From: Gordonia sihwensis NBRC 108236
Lineage (GTDB): Bacteria; Actinomycetota; Actinomycetes; Mycobacteriales; Mycobacteriaceae
DNA: 64,000 nt
Assembly (NCBI RefSeq): GCF_000333035.1
Contig: NZ_BANU01000032.1
Location: forward strand, 1-64,000
Direction: 5' to 3'
Program-made: the position numbers and the translations under genes
Shown here: in pieces, positions 19,923 to 28,360 of the stretch
Layout of the letters: every line of letters starts with the position of its first letter
Numbering within the stretch: the stretch's first letter is position 1
Notes under the pieces: generated by a model
What the model was told of the DNA's origin: nothing
What the model saw: only the letters and a program-made list of their open reading frames with translations
Databases searched by the model: none

Positions 19923-21227
19923 CTACTTCCGGGCCGAACCGGCGTCGGCAGAGGATGTCGGCTCGACGACCGCGGGGGCGGAGTCGGTGTTCCGGGCGCC
20001 CAGCGTCATCAGGCCTCCGACCACGGACAACACACATGCCATCGCGAAGACCAGCCAGAATCCGCCGACCGCGGCGACCAGTCCCGCTCCCAGCATGGGC
20101 CCGACCAACTGACCCAGGGCCGCGGAGACGTTGACGATGCCGAGGTCCCGGCCGTGATCCTCCACGTGCGGCAGCAGATCGGTGGCGAAGGCGAGGCCGA
20201 CGGTCATGAACGCGCCGTAGCCGACACCCATGAGAGCCGCGCCGGCCATCGTGACCGCATACGTGGGATGCGCGAGGATCACCAGTCCCGAACAGGCCTG
20301 GACCATCGCCGCGACGACGGTGAGCGTCCGGCGGTGGCCCCGACGGTCGGAGATCATCCCGAAGATCACGGAGCTGCCGACCACGAAGATCGTGTACACG
20401 ACGATCAGGATCAGCAGATTGTCCTCGGCCGCGTCCTTGTCCTGGTGCAGGCCGTAGAGGAGGAAGAACAGGAACAACGAAGTTCCGAGTGCGTTGCCGA
20501 CGTTGGCGATGAGTCGACCGCCGAGCATCCAGCAGAAGTCGCGGTCTCGCAAGGACGCCCAGCGCGGGCGGTCGGTGATGCCGATCGCGAGTTCGCTGCG
20601 CGGCGCCGGGCGGTCGGGCAGGCCCATCGACGCCCACGTGCCGACCACGACGACGAGTGCGGCCAGCACCAGATAACCGGGCAGGACGTCCAGACCGAGG
20701 ACCACCACCGTGCCCACGCCCAGGACGATGCCGAGGGCCTGTGAGGAACCGATGGCCGCCGAGGCCGCGCCGCGCTGGTCGGGCGCCAGCTGATCGGGGA
20801 TCATCGCGGTGAACGCCGCTGATGCCACCGCTACTGCCACCGAGACCCCGACCCAGCAGATCGCCACCAGCCAGGGACGGTGGGCGAGCCCGGTCAGCGC
20901 GAGGAAGAGTGCGATGCCCCAACTGCCGCCGAACGCCCAGACTCGGCGTCGGCCGCCCAGCCACGACGGGAACCGGGAGCCGTCGGTGCGGTCGGACGCG
21001 GCACCCGCGAGCGGACCGGCGACCACGCCCGCCAGGGCGCCGATGCCGAGGATGAGGCCGGACACCACCACGCTGTGGATCCAGCGGTCGCCGTCGTCGG
21101 AGGTCTGCGAGTCGAGCTGCAGCGGCAACAGCAGTTGCAGGGGTGTCAGCTGCGCCATCCAGATCACCAGCCAGGCGAGCGTGAACAGCGTCATCCAGCG
21201 GCGCCCGATCGGGGCGGGGCGGTTCAC
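19923..21227 (-). CDS. MFS transporter, coupled to a GH1 glucosidase
   Basis: 434 residues with about 12 membrane spans. The GTG at 21227 overlaps the glucosidase stop by four bases, so the two proteins are made together. The MFS loop between helices 2 and 3 reads GPLAGAASDRTDGSRF, and the central loop GMISDRRGHRRT. The partner enzyme suggests uptake of a beta-glucoside or disaccharide that is then hydrolysed inside, as in glycoside-pentoside-hexuronide-like carriers. The substrate is inferred only from context. Confidence 0.88.
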   Translation of the reverse strand: MNRPAPIGRRWMTLFTLAWLVIWMAQLTPLQLLLPLQLDSQTSDDGDRWIHSVVVSGLILGIGALAGVVAGPLAGAASDRTDGSRFPSWLGGRRRVWAFGGSWGIALFLALTGLAHRPWLVAICWVGVSVAVAVASAAFTAMIPDQLAPDQRGAASAAIGSSQALGIVLGVGTVVVLGLDVLPGYLVLAALVVVVGTWASMGLPDRPAPRSELAIGITDRPRWASLRDRDFCWMLGGRLIANVGNALGTSLFLFFLLYGLHQDKDAAEDNLLILIVVYTIFVVGSSVIFGMISDRRGHRRTLTVVAAMVQACSGLVILAHPTYAVTMAGAALMGVGYGAFMTVGLAFATDLLPHVEDHGRDLGIVNVSAALGQLVGPMLGAGLVAAVGGFWLVFAMACVLSVVGGLMTLGARNTDSAPAVVEPTSSADAGSARK

Positions 21228-22588
21228 GCGCGGTTCCCCTCGATGACGCGGCGGTACCAGTCGTAGGAGGCCTTGGGCGTGCGCTCGGCGGTGTCGAAGT
21301 CGACGTGAACCAGGCCGAAGCGCTGGGTGAAGCCGTCGGCCCACTCGAAGTTGTCGATCAGCGACCACACCGTGTACTCCTCGACGTCGGCGCCGGCCGC
21401 GATGGCCGCTCCCACCGCGCGGATATGACCGTCCAGATACGAGATCCGGTCAGCGTCGTCGACGCGTGCGGCACGGTCCGGCTCGGGGAACGAGGCGCCA
21501 TTCTCACTGACGATCAGGGGCGGGAGGTCGCGATAGCGCTCGGTGAAGTCGACGAGCAGCGCGGTGAGCGCTTCGGGGACGATCGGCCACTCGTCGCCGA
21601 ATCCGGTGACCGGTGCCCCCGGGGTGGGGACGATGTCGAAGGGGATCGGATTGTCCTCGCCCGTCGGAGCGGTCACCGTCGTCGGGTTGTAGAAGTTGAC
21701 CGCGTAGAAGTCGGGCGCCTGGCAGATCGTCTCCATGTCGCCCTCGCGCACCGGCATCTCGTGGCCGAACGCGGACAGGTCCGGGTACGCGCCGGTGAGA
21801 ATTGGATCGGCGAAGATGCGATTGTGGAGCAAGTCGTAGGCGTCCACGGCCGAACGATCGGCGGGGGACTCGGGATTCAGCGGCCGGACGTGCGTGTGGT
21901 TGTTGGCGACGCCGACGGCGTCGGCTCCGGCCGCCCGCAGCGCTCGGGTGGCCAGACCGTGAGCCAGCAGTTGGTGATGGGCGGTCGGGAGGGCGTCGAA
22001 GAGCAGGAACTCTCCGGGCGCGAGCGCGCCGACGGCGTAGCCCTGGAGGGTGGTCATCGCGGGTTCGTTGATCGTGTACCAGTTCTTCACCCGGTCGCCG
22101 AGCCGGTCGGCGACGAGTGCCGTGTAGTCCGCGAAGCGTGCGGCGGTGTCGCGTGAGCACCAGCCGCCGGCCTCGTGAATCGGCACCGGCAGATCCCAGT
22201 GATACAGCGTGGGAAAGGGCGTGACGCCCGCCGCGAGCAGATCGTCGACCAGTCGCGAGTAATAGTCCAGGCCCGCGGGGTTCGACGGCCCGGTGCCGTC
22301 TGGCTGCACCCGGGTCCAGGAGATGGAGAACCGGTAGCGGTCGAGCCCGAGGCCGGCGGCGAGCGCGACGTCCTCGGCCCACCGGTGATAGCTGTCGGGG
22401 CCTGGTTCGGCGGTGGAACCGTCGATCACCTTCCCGGGCGTCTGCACCCACAGATCCCACACCGACCGACCGCGGCCGCCTTCGTCGCGCGCACCCTCGA
22501 TCTGGAACGCTGCCGTAGCCGCCGACCAGCGGATCGGGCGGGGCAGCCCGGGGATGTCGGTTCTGGTGTCGCCTGCGGGCGCCGTCAT
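21224..22588 (-). CDS. Beta-glucosidase, glycoside hydrolase family 1
   Basis: 454 residues from the ATG at 22588, behind an excellent GAAGGAGG ribosome site. GH1 retaining enzymes cleave beta-glucosides and related glycosides. The acid/base glutamate is in WYTINEPAMTT and the nucleophile in LIVSENGASF. Sugar-binding segments WSAATAAFQIEGA, YRFSISWTRVQP and SLIDNFEWADGFTQRFGLVHVD (split by eye into family blocks) are in order. There is no signal peptide, so it acts in the cytoplasm on sugar brought in by the coupled MFS carrier. A perfect palindrome 29 bases upstream is a likely operator. Confidence 0.94.
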   Translation of the reverse strand: MTAPAGDTRTDIPGLPRPIRWSAATAAFQIEGARDEGGRGRSVWDLWVQTPGKVIDGSTAEPGPDSYHRWAEDVALAAGLGLDRYRFSISWTRVQPDGTGPSNPAGLDYYSRLVDDLLAAGVTPFPTLYHWDLPVPIHEAGGWCSRDTAARFADYTALVADRLGDRVKNWYTINEPAMTTLQGYAVGALAPGEFLLFDALPTAHHQLLAHGLATRALRAAGADAVGVANNHTHVRPLNPESPADRSAVDAYDLLHNRIFADPILTGAYPDLSAFGHEMPVREGDMETICQAPDFYAVNFYNPTTVTAPTGEDNPIPFDIVPTPGAPVTGFGDEWPIVPEALTALLVDFTERYRDLPPLIVSENGASFPEPDRAARVDDADRISYLDGHIRAVGAAIAAGADVEEYTVWSLIDNFEWADGFTQRFGLVHVDFDTAERTPKASYDWYRRVIEGNRA

Positions 22589-22616
22589 ACCGATGACCTC
22601 CTTCATGTCGCGGGAT

Positions 22617-22632
22617 TTGATCAATTGATCAA
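22617..22632. promoter_or_regulatory. Perfect 16-base palindrome upstream of the GH1-MFS operon
   Basis: TTGATCAATTGATCAA is its own reverse complement and lies 29-44 bases before the glucosidase start. It is AT-rich against a GC-rich background, so chance is unlikely. No regulator gene is adjacent; the controlling protein is unknown. Confidence 0.65.
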
Positions 22633-22742
22633 GAGTCGACTGAGGACATCATCGCCGACGGCGAGGGGATCGGGAAGGCGGTCGCGCAAATTTGTCCCGA
22701 CGGCCGCAGGCTCGTCGGGCGGGTCCGGTGACGTCGGGCCGA

Positions 22743-23309
22743 CTACCAGGCGTGAACGACGTTCTGAGCGGCTTCGAGTCCCTGCTTCACGAGCAGTTCG
22801 GCGGCGTCGACACCGTTGGCCACCAGCAGTTCCACCTCGGCCTTCGCCGAACCGGGAAACGGTTTGAGGACGTAATCGGCCGGATCCTGACGTCCGGGCG
22901 GGCGCCCGATGCCGAGGCGGACGCGCAGGTAGTCGCGGGTACCGAGGGTCTGGCTGATCGAGCGCAGGCCGTTGTGCCCGCCTTCACCGCCGCCGAGTTT
23001 GAGACGCACGGAACCGAAGTCGATGTCGAGCTCGTCGTGGAGCACGATCAGGTCGCCGGGAGCGACCGAGTAGTACGACGCCAGCGGGCCGATCTGCCTG
23101 CCCGTGACGTTCATGTACGTCCGTGACTTCGCGACCAGTACCGGTTCGCCGCCGATGCGCACAGTGGCGGTCAGCGCGCCGGAGCGCTTGTGCACGGAGA
23201 ATTTCTCGCCGTACGAGGAGACCAGGCCGTCGGCGACCATCGCGCCGACGTTGTGCCTGGTCTTCTCGTAAGCGGGACCGGGATTGCCCAGTCCGACAAT
23301 GAGTTTCAC
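22743..23309 (-). CDS. pth: Peptidyl-tRNA hydrolase
   Basis: 188 residues. It releases peptides from peptidyl-tRNA that drops off ribosomes. The N-terminal [18 protein letters not shown], with the catalytic histidine, and [23 protein letters not shown] and [13 protein letters not shown] are all conserved. It follows rplY by 23 bases on the same strand; the rplY-pth order is conserved in mycobacteria. Confidence 0.96.
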   Translation of the reverse strand: MKLIVGLGNPGPAYEKTRHNVGAMVADGLVSSYGEKFSVHKRSGALTATVRIGGEPVLVAKSRTYMNVTGRQIGPLASYYSVAPGDLIVLHDELDIDFGSVRLKLGGGEGGHNGLRSISQTLGTRDYLRVRLGIGRPPGRQDPADYVLKPFPGSAKAEVELLVANGVDAAELLVKQGLEAAQNVVHAW

Positions 23310-23332
23310 TCAGAGCCGTCCAGCCGGGGAGA

Positions 23333-23938
23333 TCACTCCGCGGCGTCCTCGGCGGCTTCCTCGTCGGCCTCCTCGCCCACGGTCTCCGCGGCGGTCTTGG
23401 CGGCCTCGATGGTGACCACGAGGGTCTCGGGGTCGGTGATCAGCTCGACGCCGGCCGGCAGCTTCAGGTCGGCGGCGGTGACGTTGGTGCCCGCGGGGAG
23501 GTTGTGGACGTCCACGACGATGTTCTCCGGGATGTGCAGGGCCTCGGCCTCCACCTCGACGGCGCTGGCGTCCTGAATGGTGAGCGTGCCGCTGGCGGCG
23601 ACGCCCTCGATCAGGATGGCGACCTCGACGTTGACCTTCTCGCCGCGCTTGACGATGAGCAGGTCGACGTGCTCGATGTAGTTGCGGATCGGGTGGACGT
23701 CGACCTGCTTGGTCAGCGCGAGCTGCTTCTGGCCGGCGATGTCGAGCTCCACGACGGCGTTGACACCGTTGGCGCGCAGAATGGCGGCGAGTTCACGGTC
23801 GGGGAGCAGCAGGTGCTCCGGGTCGGTGCCGTGGCCGTACAGGACGGCGGGGACCTGGCCTGCGGCGCGGGCGCGGCGCGCGGCGCCCTTGCCCTTCTCT
23901 TCACGGACGGCGGCGGCGAGCTGCGGGGCGGTAGCCAT
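23333..23938 (-). CDS. rplY: 50S ribosomal protein L25 (CTC form)
   Basis: 201 residues from an ATG with GAGGAGAA upstream. L25 binds 5S rRNA. This is the long general-stress-protein CTC type: an N-terminal L25 domain ([21 protein letters not shown]), then a C-terminal beta domain and an acidic alanine/glutamate tail ([14 protein letters not shown]). It is cotranscribed with pth. Confidence 0.95.
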   Translation of the reverse strand: MATAPQLAAAVREEKGKGAARRARAAGQVPAVLYGHGTDPEHLLLPDRELAAILRANGVNAVVELDIAGQKQLALTKQVDVHPIRNYIEHVDLLIVKRGEKVNVEVAILIEGVAASGTLTIQDASAVEVEAEALHIPENIVVDVHNLPAGTNVTAADLKLPAGVELITDPETLVVTIEAAKTAAETVGEEADEEAAEDAAE

Positions 23939-24102
23939 GCGATTCTCCTCGGTTCGGGATTCTTCGTGGTGGCGCCTCAGCGTCGCCGCACACGGTCGAG
24001 GAGTGGACTGACGACGCAGTCCGCAGAGCTGGTGACCGTCGCGCCGATAACGGTGACTTCGCACCCTCGCCGAGACAACAGCGGCAAGAATACCATCGGG
24101 GC

Positions 24103-24558
24103 ATGACCTCACAGAAACCGACGGATCTCGTCCACGCCTTCTTCGCCGACCTCGCCCAGGGCCGGGTCGAGGCGGCCCTGGAATGCGTGGACGACGAGAT
24201 CGTGTACACCAACGTCTCGCTGCCGACCGTACGAGGCAAGCGACGGTTCGCGAAGGTGATGCGCGGGCTCAACGGCGATCGCATCGGATTCGACGCGCAG
24301 ATCCGCGCGATCAGCGCCGACGACGACGGCGTGGTGCTGACCGAACGGATCGATGAACTGCGGGTGGGGCCGTTGCGGATCCAGTTCTGGGTATGCGGCC
24401 GCAACGAGGTACGCGAAGGCCGGATCGCCGTGTGGCGTGACTACTTCGACTTCTGGAACTGCACCCGGGGATTCGTCCGCGCGCTCGCCGCGGTGGTCGT
24501 TCCGGGTTTGCATCGGCCGCTCGAGGATCCGGTGAGTGCGTACAGCGTGAATCGTTAG
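24103..24558 (+). CDS. Limonene-1,2-epoxide hydrolase / NTF2-like fold protein
   Basis: 151 residues. The fold and motifs resemble the limonene epoxide hydrolase family: [20 protein letters not shown], then [15 protein letters not shown] and the paired [16 protein letters not shown] and [11 protein letters not shown]. This group contains a water-activating Asp-Arg-Asp set; candidates are the Asp in RIDELRV, the Arg in GRNEVREGR and the Asp in WRDYFD, but I cannot map them exactly. M. tuberculosis EphG is a relative. It is divergent from rplY and converges with the arsC-like gene. The substrate is unknown. Confidence 0.75.
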   Translation: MTSQKPTDLVHAFFADLAQGRVEAALECVDDEIVYTNVSLPTVRGKRRFAKVMRGLNGDRIGFDAQIRAISADDDGVVLTERIDELRVGPLRIQFWVCGRNEVREGRIAVWRDYFDFWNCTRGFVRALAAVVVPGLHRPLEDPVSAYSVNR

Positions 24559-24581
24559 CGGGGCCGAATCGTTAGCGGGCT
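24549..24581. repeat. Tandem duplication across the epoxide-hydrolase-like stop codon
   Basis: GAATCGTTAGCGGG(G)C occurs twice head to tail (24549-24565 and 24566-24581). The first copy contains the TAG stop; the second carries an identical TAG. Confidence 0.8.
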
Positions 24582-24924
24582 ACGGCAGGATCTCGTCGAG
24601 TCGGTCCATCGGCCGGGCGAGCCGGGTGCCTTTCTCGGTGACGACGAAGGGCCGCTCCACCAGAACCGGATGGTCGACCATCGCATCGAGCAGCTCGTCG
24701 TCCGAGGCGTCGGCGAGCCCGAGTTCCTTGTACAGCTTCTCGCGTCTGCGGACCGCCTGAGCGGGCGTCAGCCCGGCGGCGTCGAACATGGCCGTGAGCT
24801 GTTCGCGCGTCCAACCGGTGTCGAGGTACTTGACGACCTCGGGCTCGACGCCCGCCTCGCGCAGCCGGGTGAGTGCGTTACGGGAGGTGGTGCAGCGGGG
24901 GTTGTGATAGATCGTGGCGTCCAC
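24580..24924 (-). CDS. ArsC-family glutaredoxin-type (arsenate) reductase
   Basis: 114 residues from a GTG start. The active-site segment HNPRCTTSRNAL contains the Cys used by thioredoxin-fold ArsC. Downstream arginines (ERPFVVTEKGTRLARP) match the arsenate-binding residues of that family. No arsenite pump or ArsR is adjacent, so it may be a housekeeping Spx/ArsC-like reductase rather than part of a resistance operon. Confidence 0.85.
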   Translation of the reverse strand: MDATIYHNPRCTTSRNALTRLREAGVEPEVVKYLDTGWTREQLTAMFDAAGLTPAQAVRRREKLYKELGLADASDDELLDAMVDHPVLVERPFVVTEKGTRLARPMDRLDEILP

Positions 24925-24958
24925 GCGGTCCAGGTTACTGGGTGCCGGCTTGCTGCGA

Positions 24959-25534
24959 TCAGCTCTGCTGGGGCCTGAGCCCGTCGGCCACCAGGGCGAT
25001 CGAGCCGCGGGCGTGGTCGGAGGTCTCGCTGAGAAAGGCGATGCCGGTCAGTACGCGCAGGATGTCGACCGGATCCACGTCCTCGCGGATGGTGCCCGTT
25101 CGCCGTCCTTCGCTGAGGAACCGGACGAGTGCCGCGATCAGATTGTTGCGTGTCTCGGTCCGGAAGTCGGTGTCCGAGGCCAACAGCGGGCGGATCGCGT
25201 CGGGGACGGCGCGATGGGTGATCAGCATGTCGACGAACCTGGTCATCCAGCCCTGCAATGCGGCGTGGGGCGTCGGCTCGTCGGTGAGGAAGTCCTCGGT
25301 GGTGTCGCAGAGGGTGGTGATCCGGTGCCGATAGACGGCCTCGATCAGGTGCGCGCGTGTGGGGAAGCGGCGGTAGAGCGTGCCGATCCCGACGTCGGCT
25401 TCCGCCGCGATGAGGGTGAGCGGCGCGTCTGCGCCCTCACGATCGATCACCGTCGTCGCCGCTGCGACAAGACGGTTGTAGTTCGCCTGTGCGTCTGAAC
25501 GCAGGCGGGTCCCGGGCTCGGGTGCGGCAGGCAC
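24959..25534 (-). CDS. TetR family regulator, divergent to an MFS efflux gene
   Basis: 191 residues from a GTG at 25534 with GGGGGA seven bases upstream. An ATG at 25603 would add 23 residues but abuts the operator and has no ribosome site. The helix-turn-helix is LVAAATTVIDREGADAPLTLIAAEADVGIGTLYRRFPTR (read in parts). The ligand domain is like the SACE_7040/AcrR-like group. It is divergent from the MFS gene at 25699, with a perfect long inverted repeat between them, the standard arrangement of an efflux repressor and its target. Confidence 0.88.
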   Translation of the reverse strand: MPAAPEPGTRLRSDAQANYNRLVAAATTVIDREGADAPLTLIAAEADVGIGTLYRRFPTRAHLIEAVYRHRITTLCDTTEDFLTDEPTPHAALQGWMTRFVDMLITHRAVPDAIRPLLASDTDFRTETRNNLIAALVRFLSEGRRTGTIREDVDPVDILRVLTGIAFLSETSDHARGSIALVADGLRPQQS

Positions 25535-25605
25535 GTCGGTGTCCCCCGTTCCTCGTTCTCGTCGTCGCCGGTGTTGCAGATACGACAGTAGCCGCTCTCG
25601 CATTG

Positions 25606-25629
25606 CTATCCGGAGGACCCTCCGGATAG
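25606..25629. promoter_or_regulatory. 24-base perfect inverted repeat, TetR-type operator
   Basis: Arms CTATCCGGAGG and CCTCCGGATAG (11 bases each, perfect) flank a 2-base centre AC. It lies between the divergent TetR and MFS genes, 70 bases from each other's starts, and can control both. Confidence 0.85.
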
Positions 25630-25698
25630 TGTGTGGACACACTCCTCGCGAGCGGGCACCGACCCGCTCGCATTCGTATCGGATGAGGTCGTTCTTAG

Positions 25699-27183
25699 AT
25701 GGTTGAACAGAAAACGGGCCCGGAGGCCCTGGAGAAAGCGCCGGCCACCGGCGCCGTCGTAGCGGTCCTGGCGTTGGCCGGCATCGTCGTCTCCTTGATG
25801 CAGACGCTGGTGATCCCGATCATTCCGCACCTGCCGGAGTACTTGAACGCGCCGGCGTCCAATACCGCGTGGGTGATCACCGCGACACTGCTGGCAGCGG
25901 CGGTCGCGACGCCGGTGATGGGACGGCTGGGTGACATGTTCGGCAAGCGGCGCATGCTGCTGGTGAGCATGGGCATCATGATCGTCGGTTCGGTGATCGG
26001 TGCGCTGAGCACGTCGGTGGTGCCGATGATCGTGGGACGAGCTCTGCAGGGTCTCGCGGCGGGTGTGATTCCGCTCGGCATCAGCGTGATGCGCGACGTG
26101 CTGCCGAAGGAGAAGTTGGCCGGCGCGGTCGCGACCATGAGTGCATCGCTGGGCGTCGGCGGCGCCTTCGGGCTTCCGCTGGCGGCACTGATCGCCGAGT
26201 ACGCCGATTGGCACTGGCTCTTCTGGGTGTCGGCGATCATGGGTGTCGTAGGCGCGATCGCTGTCGTGATCGTGGTTCCGGAGTCGCCGGAGAAGTCGGG
26301 CGGCGGCTTCGACTACGTCGGCGCCGTGACGCTGTCGGGCGGTCTGCTCGCGCTGTTGCTCGCAGTCTCGAAGGGCGCCGATTGGGGCTGGTCGAGCGGC
26401 ACCACCCTCGGCTGCTTCGCCGCAGCGATCGTGCTCTTCATCCTGTGGGTGAGCTGGGAGCTGCGCAGTTCGCAGCCGATCGTCGATGTCCGCGTCGCCG
26501 TCCGCCCGCAGGTGCTGTTCACCAACATCGCCTCGATCGTCTTCGGTTTCGCGATGTTCGCGGCGAGCATGGTCTTCCCGCAGGTGGTCCAGATGCCGGA
26601 GGCCACCGGCTACGGTCTCGGCGGGTCGATGATGGTGGCGGGCTTGGTGATGGCGCCGTTCGGCATCATGCTCCTGCTCGCGGCACCGCTCTCGTCGTGG
26701 CTGACCAACACCTTCGGACCGAGGATCACCCTGATGGTGGGCGCCATCGTGGTGGCGTTGGGCTACCTGCTCGGCGTCTTCGCCCTGCACTCGATCTGGC
26801 AGCTCATCGTCATCGGCATCATCATCGGATTCGGAACCGGACTCGCCTACGGTGCGATGCCCGCGCTCATCATGGGAGCGGTTCCGCCGTCGCAGACCGG
26901 TGCGGCGAACAGCTTCAACACGCTCATGCGTTCGCTCGGCACGTCCTTCGCCAGTGCGCTGGCGGGTGTGATCGTCGCGCAGATGACCATGACGCTCGGT
27001 GGCGTGGCAGTGCCGTCGGAGAGCGCGTTCCGCTGGATCATGGCGCTGGCCGCCGGCGCCGCCGTGGCCGCGCTGGTGCTGGCGTTCTTCATCCCCGGAC
27101 GGTCCGACGCTCCGGGTGGCGCGGCGACCGGATCGGAGGAGACGGTCGACGTCGCGATCGAGGGAATCGAACAGACCGTCTGA
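25699..27183 (+). CDS. MFS efflux transporter, DHA2 (14-helix) type
   Basis: 494 residues with about 14 membrane spans. Motif A is GRLGDMFGKRRMLLVS, and the antiporter region GVGGAFGLPLAALIAEYADWHWLF matches motif C of drug/proton antiporters. The C-terminus is a short acidic tail. The start has no clear ribosome site. A divergent TetR gene and operator indicate induction by a toxic substrate. A long perfect hairpin terminates it. Confidence 0.9.
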   Translation: MVEQKTGPEALEKAPATGAVVAVLALAGIVVSLMQTLVIPIIPHLPEYLNAPASNTAWVITATLLAAAVATPVMGRLGDMFGKRRMLLVSMGIMIVGSVIGALSTSVVPMIVGRALQGLAAGVIPLGISVMRDVLPKEKLAGAVATMSASLGVGGAFGLPLAALIAEYADWHWLFWVSAIMGVVGAIAVVIVVPESPEKSGGGFDYVGAVTLSGGLLALLLAVSKGADWGWSSGTTLGCFAAAIVLFILWVSWELRSSQPIVDVRVAVRPQVLFTNIASIVFGFAMFAASMVFPQVVQMPEATGYGLGGSMMVAGLVMAPFGIMLLLAAPLSSWLTNTFGPRITLMVGAIVVALGYLLGVFALHSIWQLIVIGIIIGFGTGLAYGAMPALIMGAVPPSQTGAANSFNTLMRSLGTSFASALAGVIVAQMTMTLGGVAVPSESAFRWIMALAAGAAVAALVLAFFIPGRSDAPGGAATGSEETVDVAIEGIEQTV

Positions 27184-27218
27184 ACGGTCTGAACGGGCGG
27201 ATCACGCCGCTTAGACGA

Positions 27219-27263
27219 ACGCGAGACGCCATGGCCGGTCTCCCGGGCCATGGCGTCTCGCGT
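27219..27263. terminator. Bidirectional terminator hairpin between MFS and prs
   Basis: Perfect 18-base arms (27219-27236 and 27246-27263; core GAGACGCCATGGCC) around a 9-base loop, between two convergent genes. There is no long T run on either side, as is common in actinobacteria. Confidence 0.85.
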
Positions 27264-27292
27264 CGTGCCTTTCGCGTGGTATGCGGTACTGG

Positions 27293-28270
27293 TCAGGCGT
27301 TCCCGTTGAACAGGCTGGTGACCGAGCCGTTCTTGAACACCTCGAGGATGGTCTGCGCGAGCAGCGGTGCGATCGACAGGACCGTCAGGTTGTCGAAACG
27401 CTTGTCCTCGGGGATCGGCAGCGTGTCGGTCGCGATGACCTCCTTGGCGCCGCAGGTGGCGAGGCGCTCGGCGGCGGGATGCGAGAACACGCCGTGCGTG
27501 GTGGCGATGATGACGTCGCCGGCGCCGGCCTCCTTGAGGACCGACACGGCGCCCGCGATGGTGCCGCCGGTATCGATCATGTCGTCGATCAGCACGCAGG
27601 TCTTGCCCGCGACCTCACCGACGACGCGGTTCGACTTGATCTGGTTGGGGACGTCGGGGTCGCGCGTCTTGTGGACGAACGCCATCGGAGCACCGTCGAG
27701 CGAGTCGGCCCACTTCTCGCCGACCTTCACACGGCCGGCGTCCGGAGACACCACGCAGATGTTGTCGGTGCCGTACTTGTTGCGCACGTACTCGGCCAGC
27801 TGGCCCTGTGCGTGCATGTGGTCGACGGGGCCGTCGAAGAAGCCCTGGATCTGGTCGGTGTGCAGATCCACCGTCACGATGCGGTCGGCGCCCGCGGTCT
27901 TGAGCAGATCGGCGATCAGGCGCGCCGAGATCGGCTCGCGGCCGCGGTGCTTCTTGTCCTGGCGTGCGTAGGGATAGAACGGGATGATCGCCGTGATGCG
28001 CTTGGCCGAGCCGCGCTTGAGCGCGTCGATCATGATGAGGGTCTCCATGACCCACTGGTTCATCGGGTACGGGCAGCTCTGGAGCACGAAGGCGTCGCTG
28101 CCGCGGACCGACTCCTCGAAGCGGACGAAGATCTCGCCGTTCGCGAAGTCGCGCGCCGTCTGCGGGGTGATGTGAACGCCCAGCTCGTCCGACACGGCCT
28201 GCGCCAGTTCGGGATGTGCCCGTCCGGCGAACAGCATGAGGTTCTTCTGATTGTCGGTCGTCCAAGTCAT
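27293..28270 (-). CDS. prs: Ribose-phosphate pyrophosphokinase
   Basis: 325 residues. It makes PRPP from ribose 5-phosphate and ATP for nucleotides, histidine, tryptophan and, in mycolate bacteria, the arabinan precursor. Conserved blocks: FANGEIFVRFEESVRG, PFYPYARQDKKHRGREPISA (catalytic flexible loop), VDLHTDQIQGFFD and the PRPP loop VLIDDMIDTGGT. It lies downstream of glmU on the same strand, as in M. tuberculosis. Confidence 0.97.
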   Translation of the reverse strand: MTWTTDNQKNLMLFAGRAHPELAQAVSDELGVHITPQTARDFANGEIFVRFEESVRGSDAFVLQSCPYPMNQWVMETLIMIDALKRGSAKRITAIIPFYPYARQDKKHRGREPISARLIADLLKTAGADRIVTVDLHTDQIQGFFDGPVDHMHAQGQLAEYVRNKYGTDNICVVSPDAGRVKVGEKWADSLDGAPMAFVHKTRDPDVPNQIKSNRVVGEVAGKTCVLIDDMIDTGGTIAGAVSVLKEAGAGDVIIATTHGVFSHPAAERLATCGAKEVIATDTLPIPEDKRFDNLTVLSIAPLLAQTILEVFKNGSVTSLFNGNA

Positions 28271-28360
28271 GGGTGACTCATTCTCTCCTAGGCGGTCGGC
28301 TTCTGTACTCGGAGTGTGAGCGCCGGGGCGGTTCGTGGCCGCCGTCGGCGCAGGGTGACG

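Noticed and set aside
25535-25603. A longer TetR start at 25603 adding 23 residues.
   Set aside because: No ribosome site, an Arg-rich N-terminus unlike the family, and the start nearly touches the operator; the GTG at 25534 has a good ribosome site.
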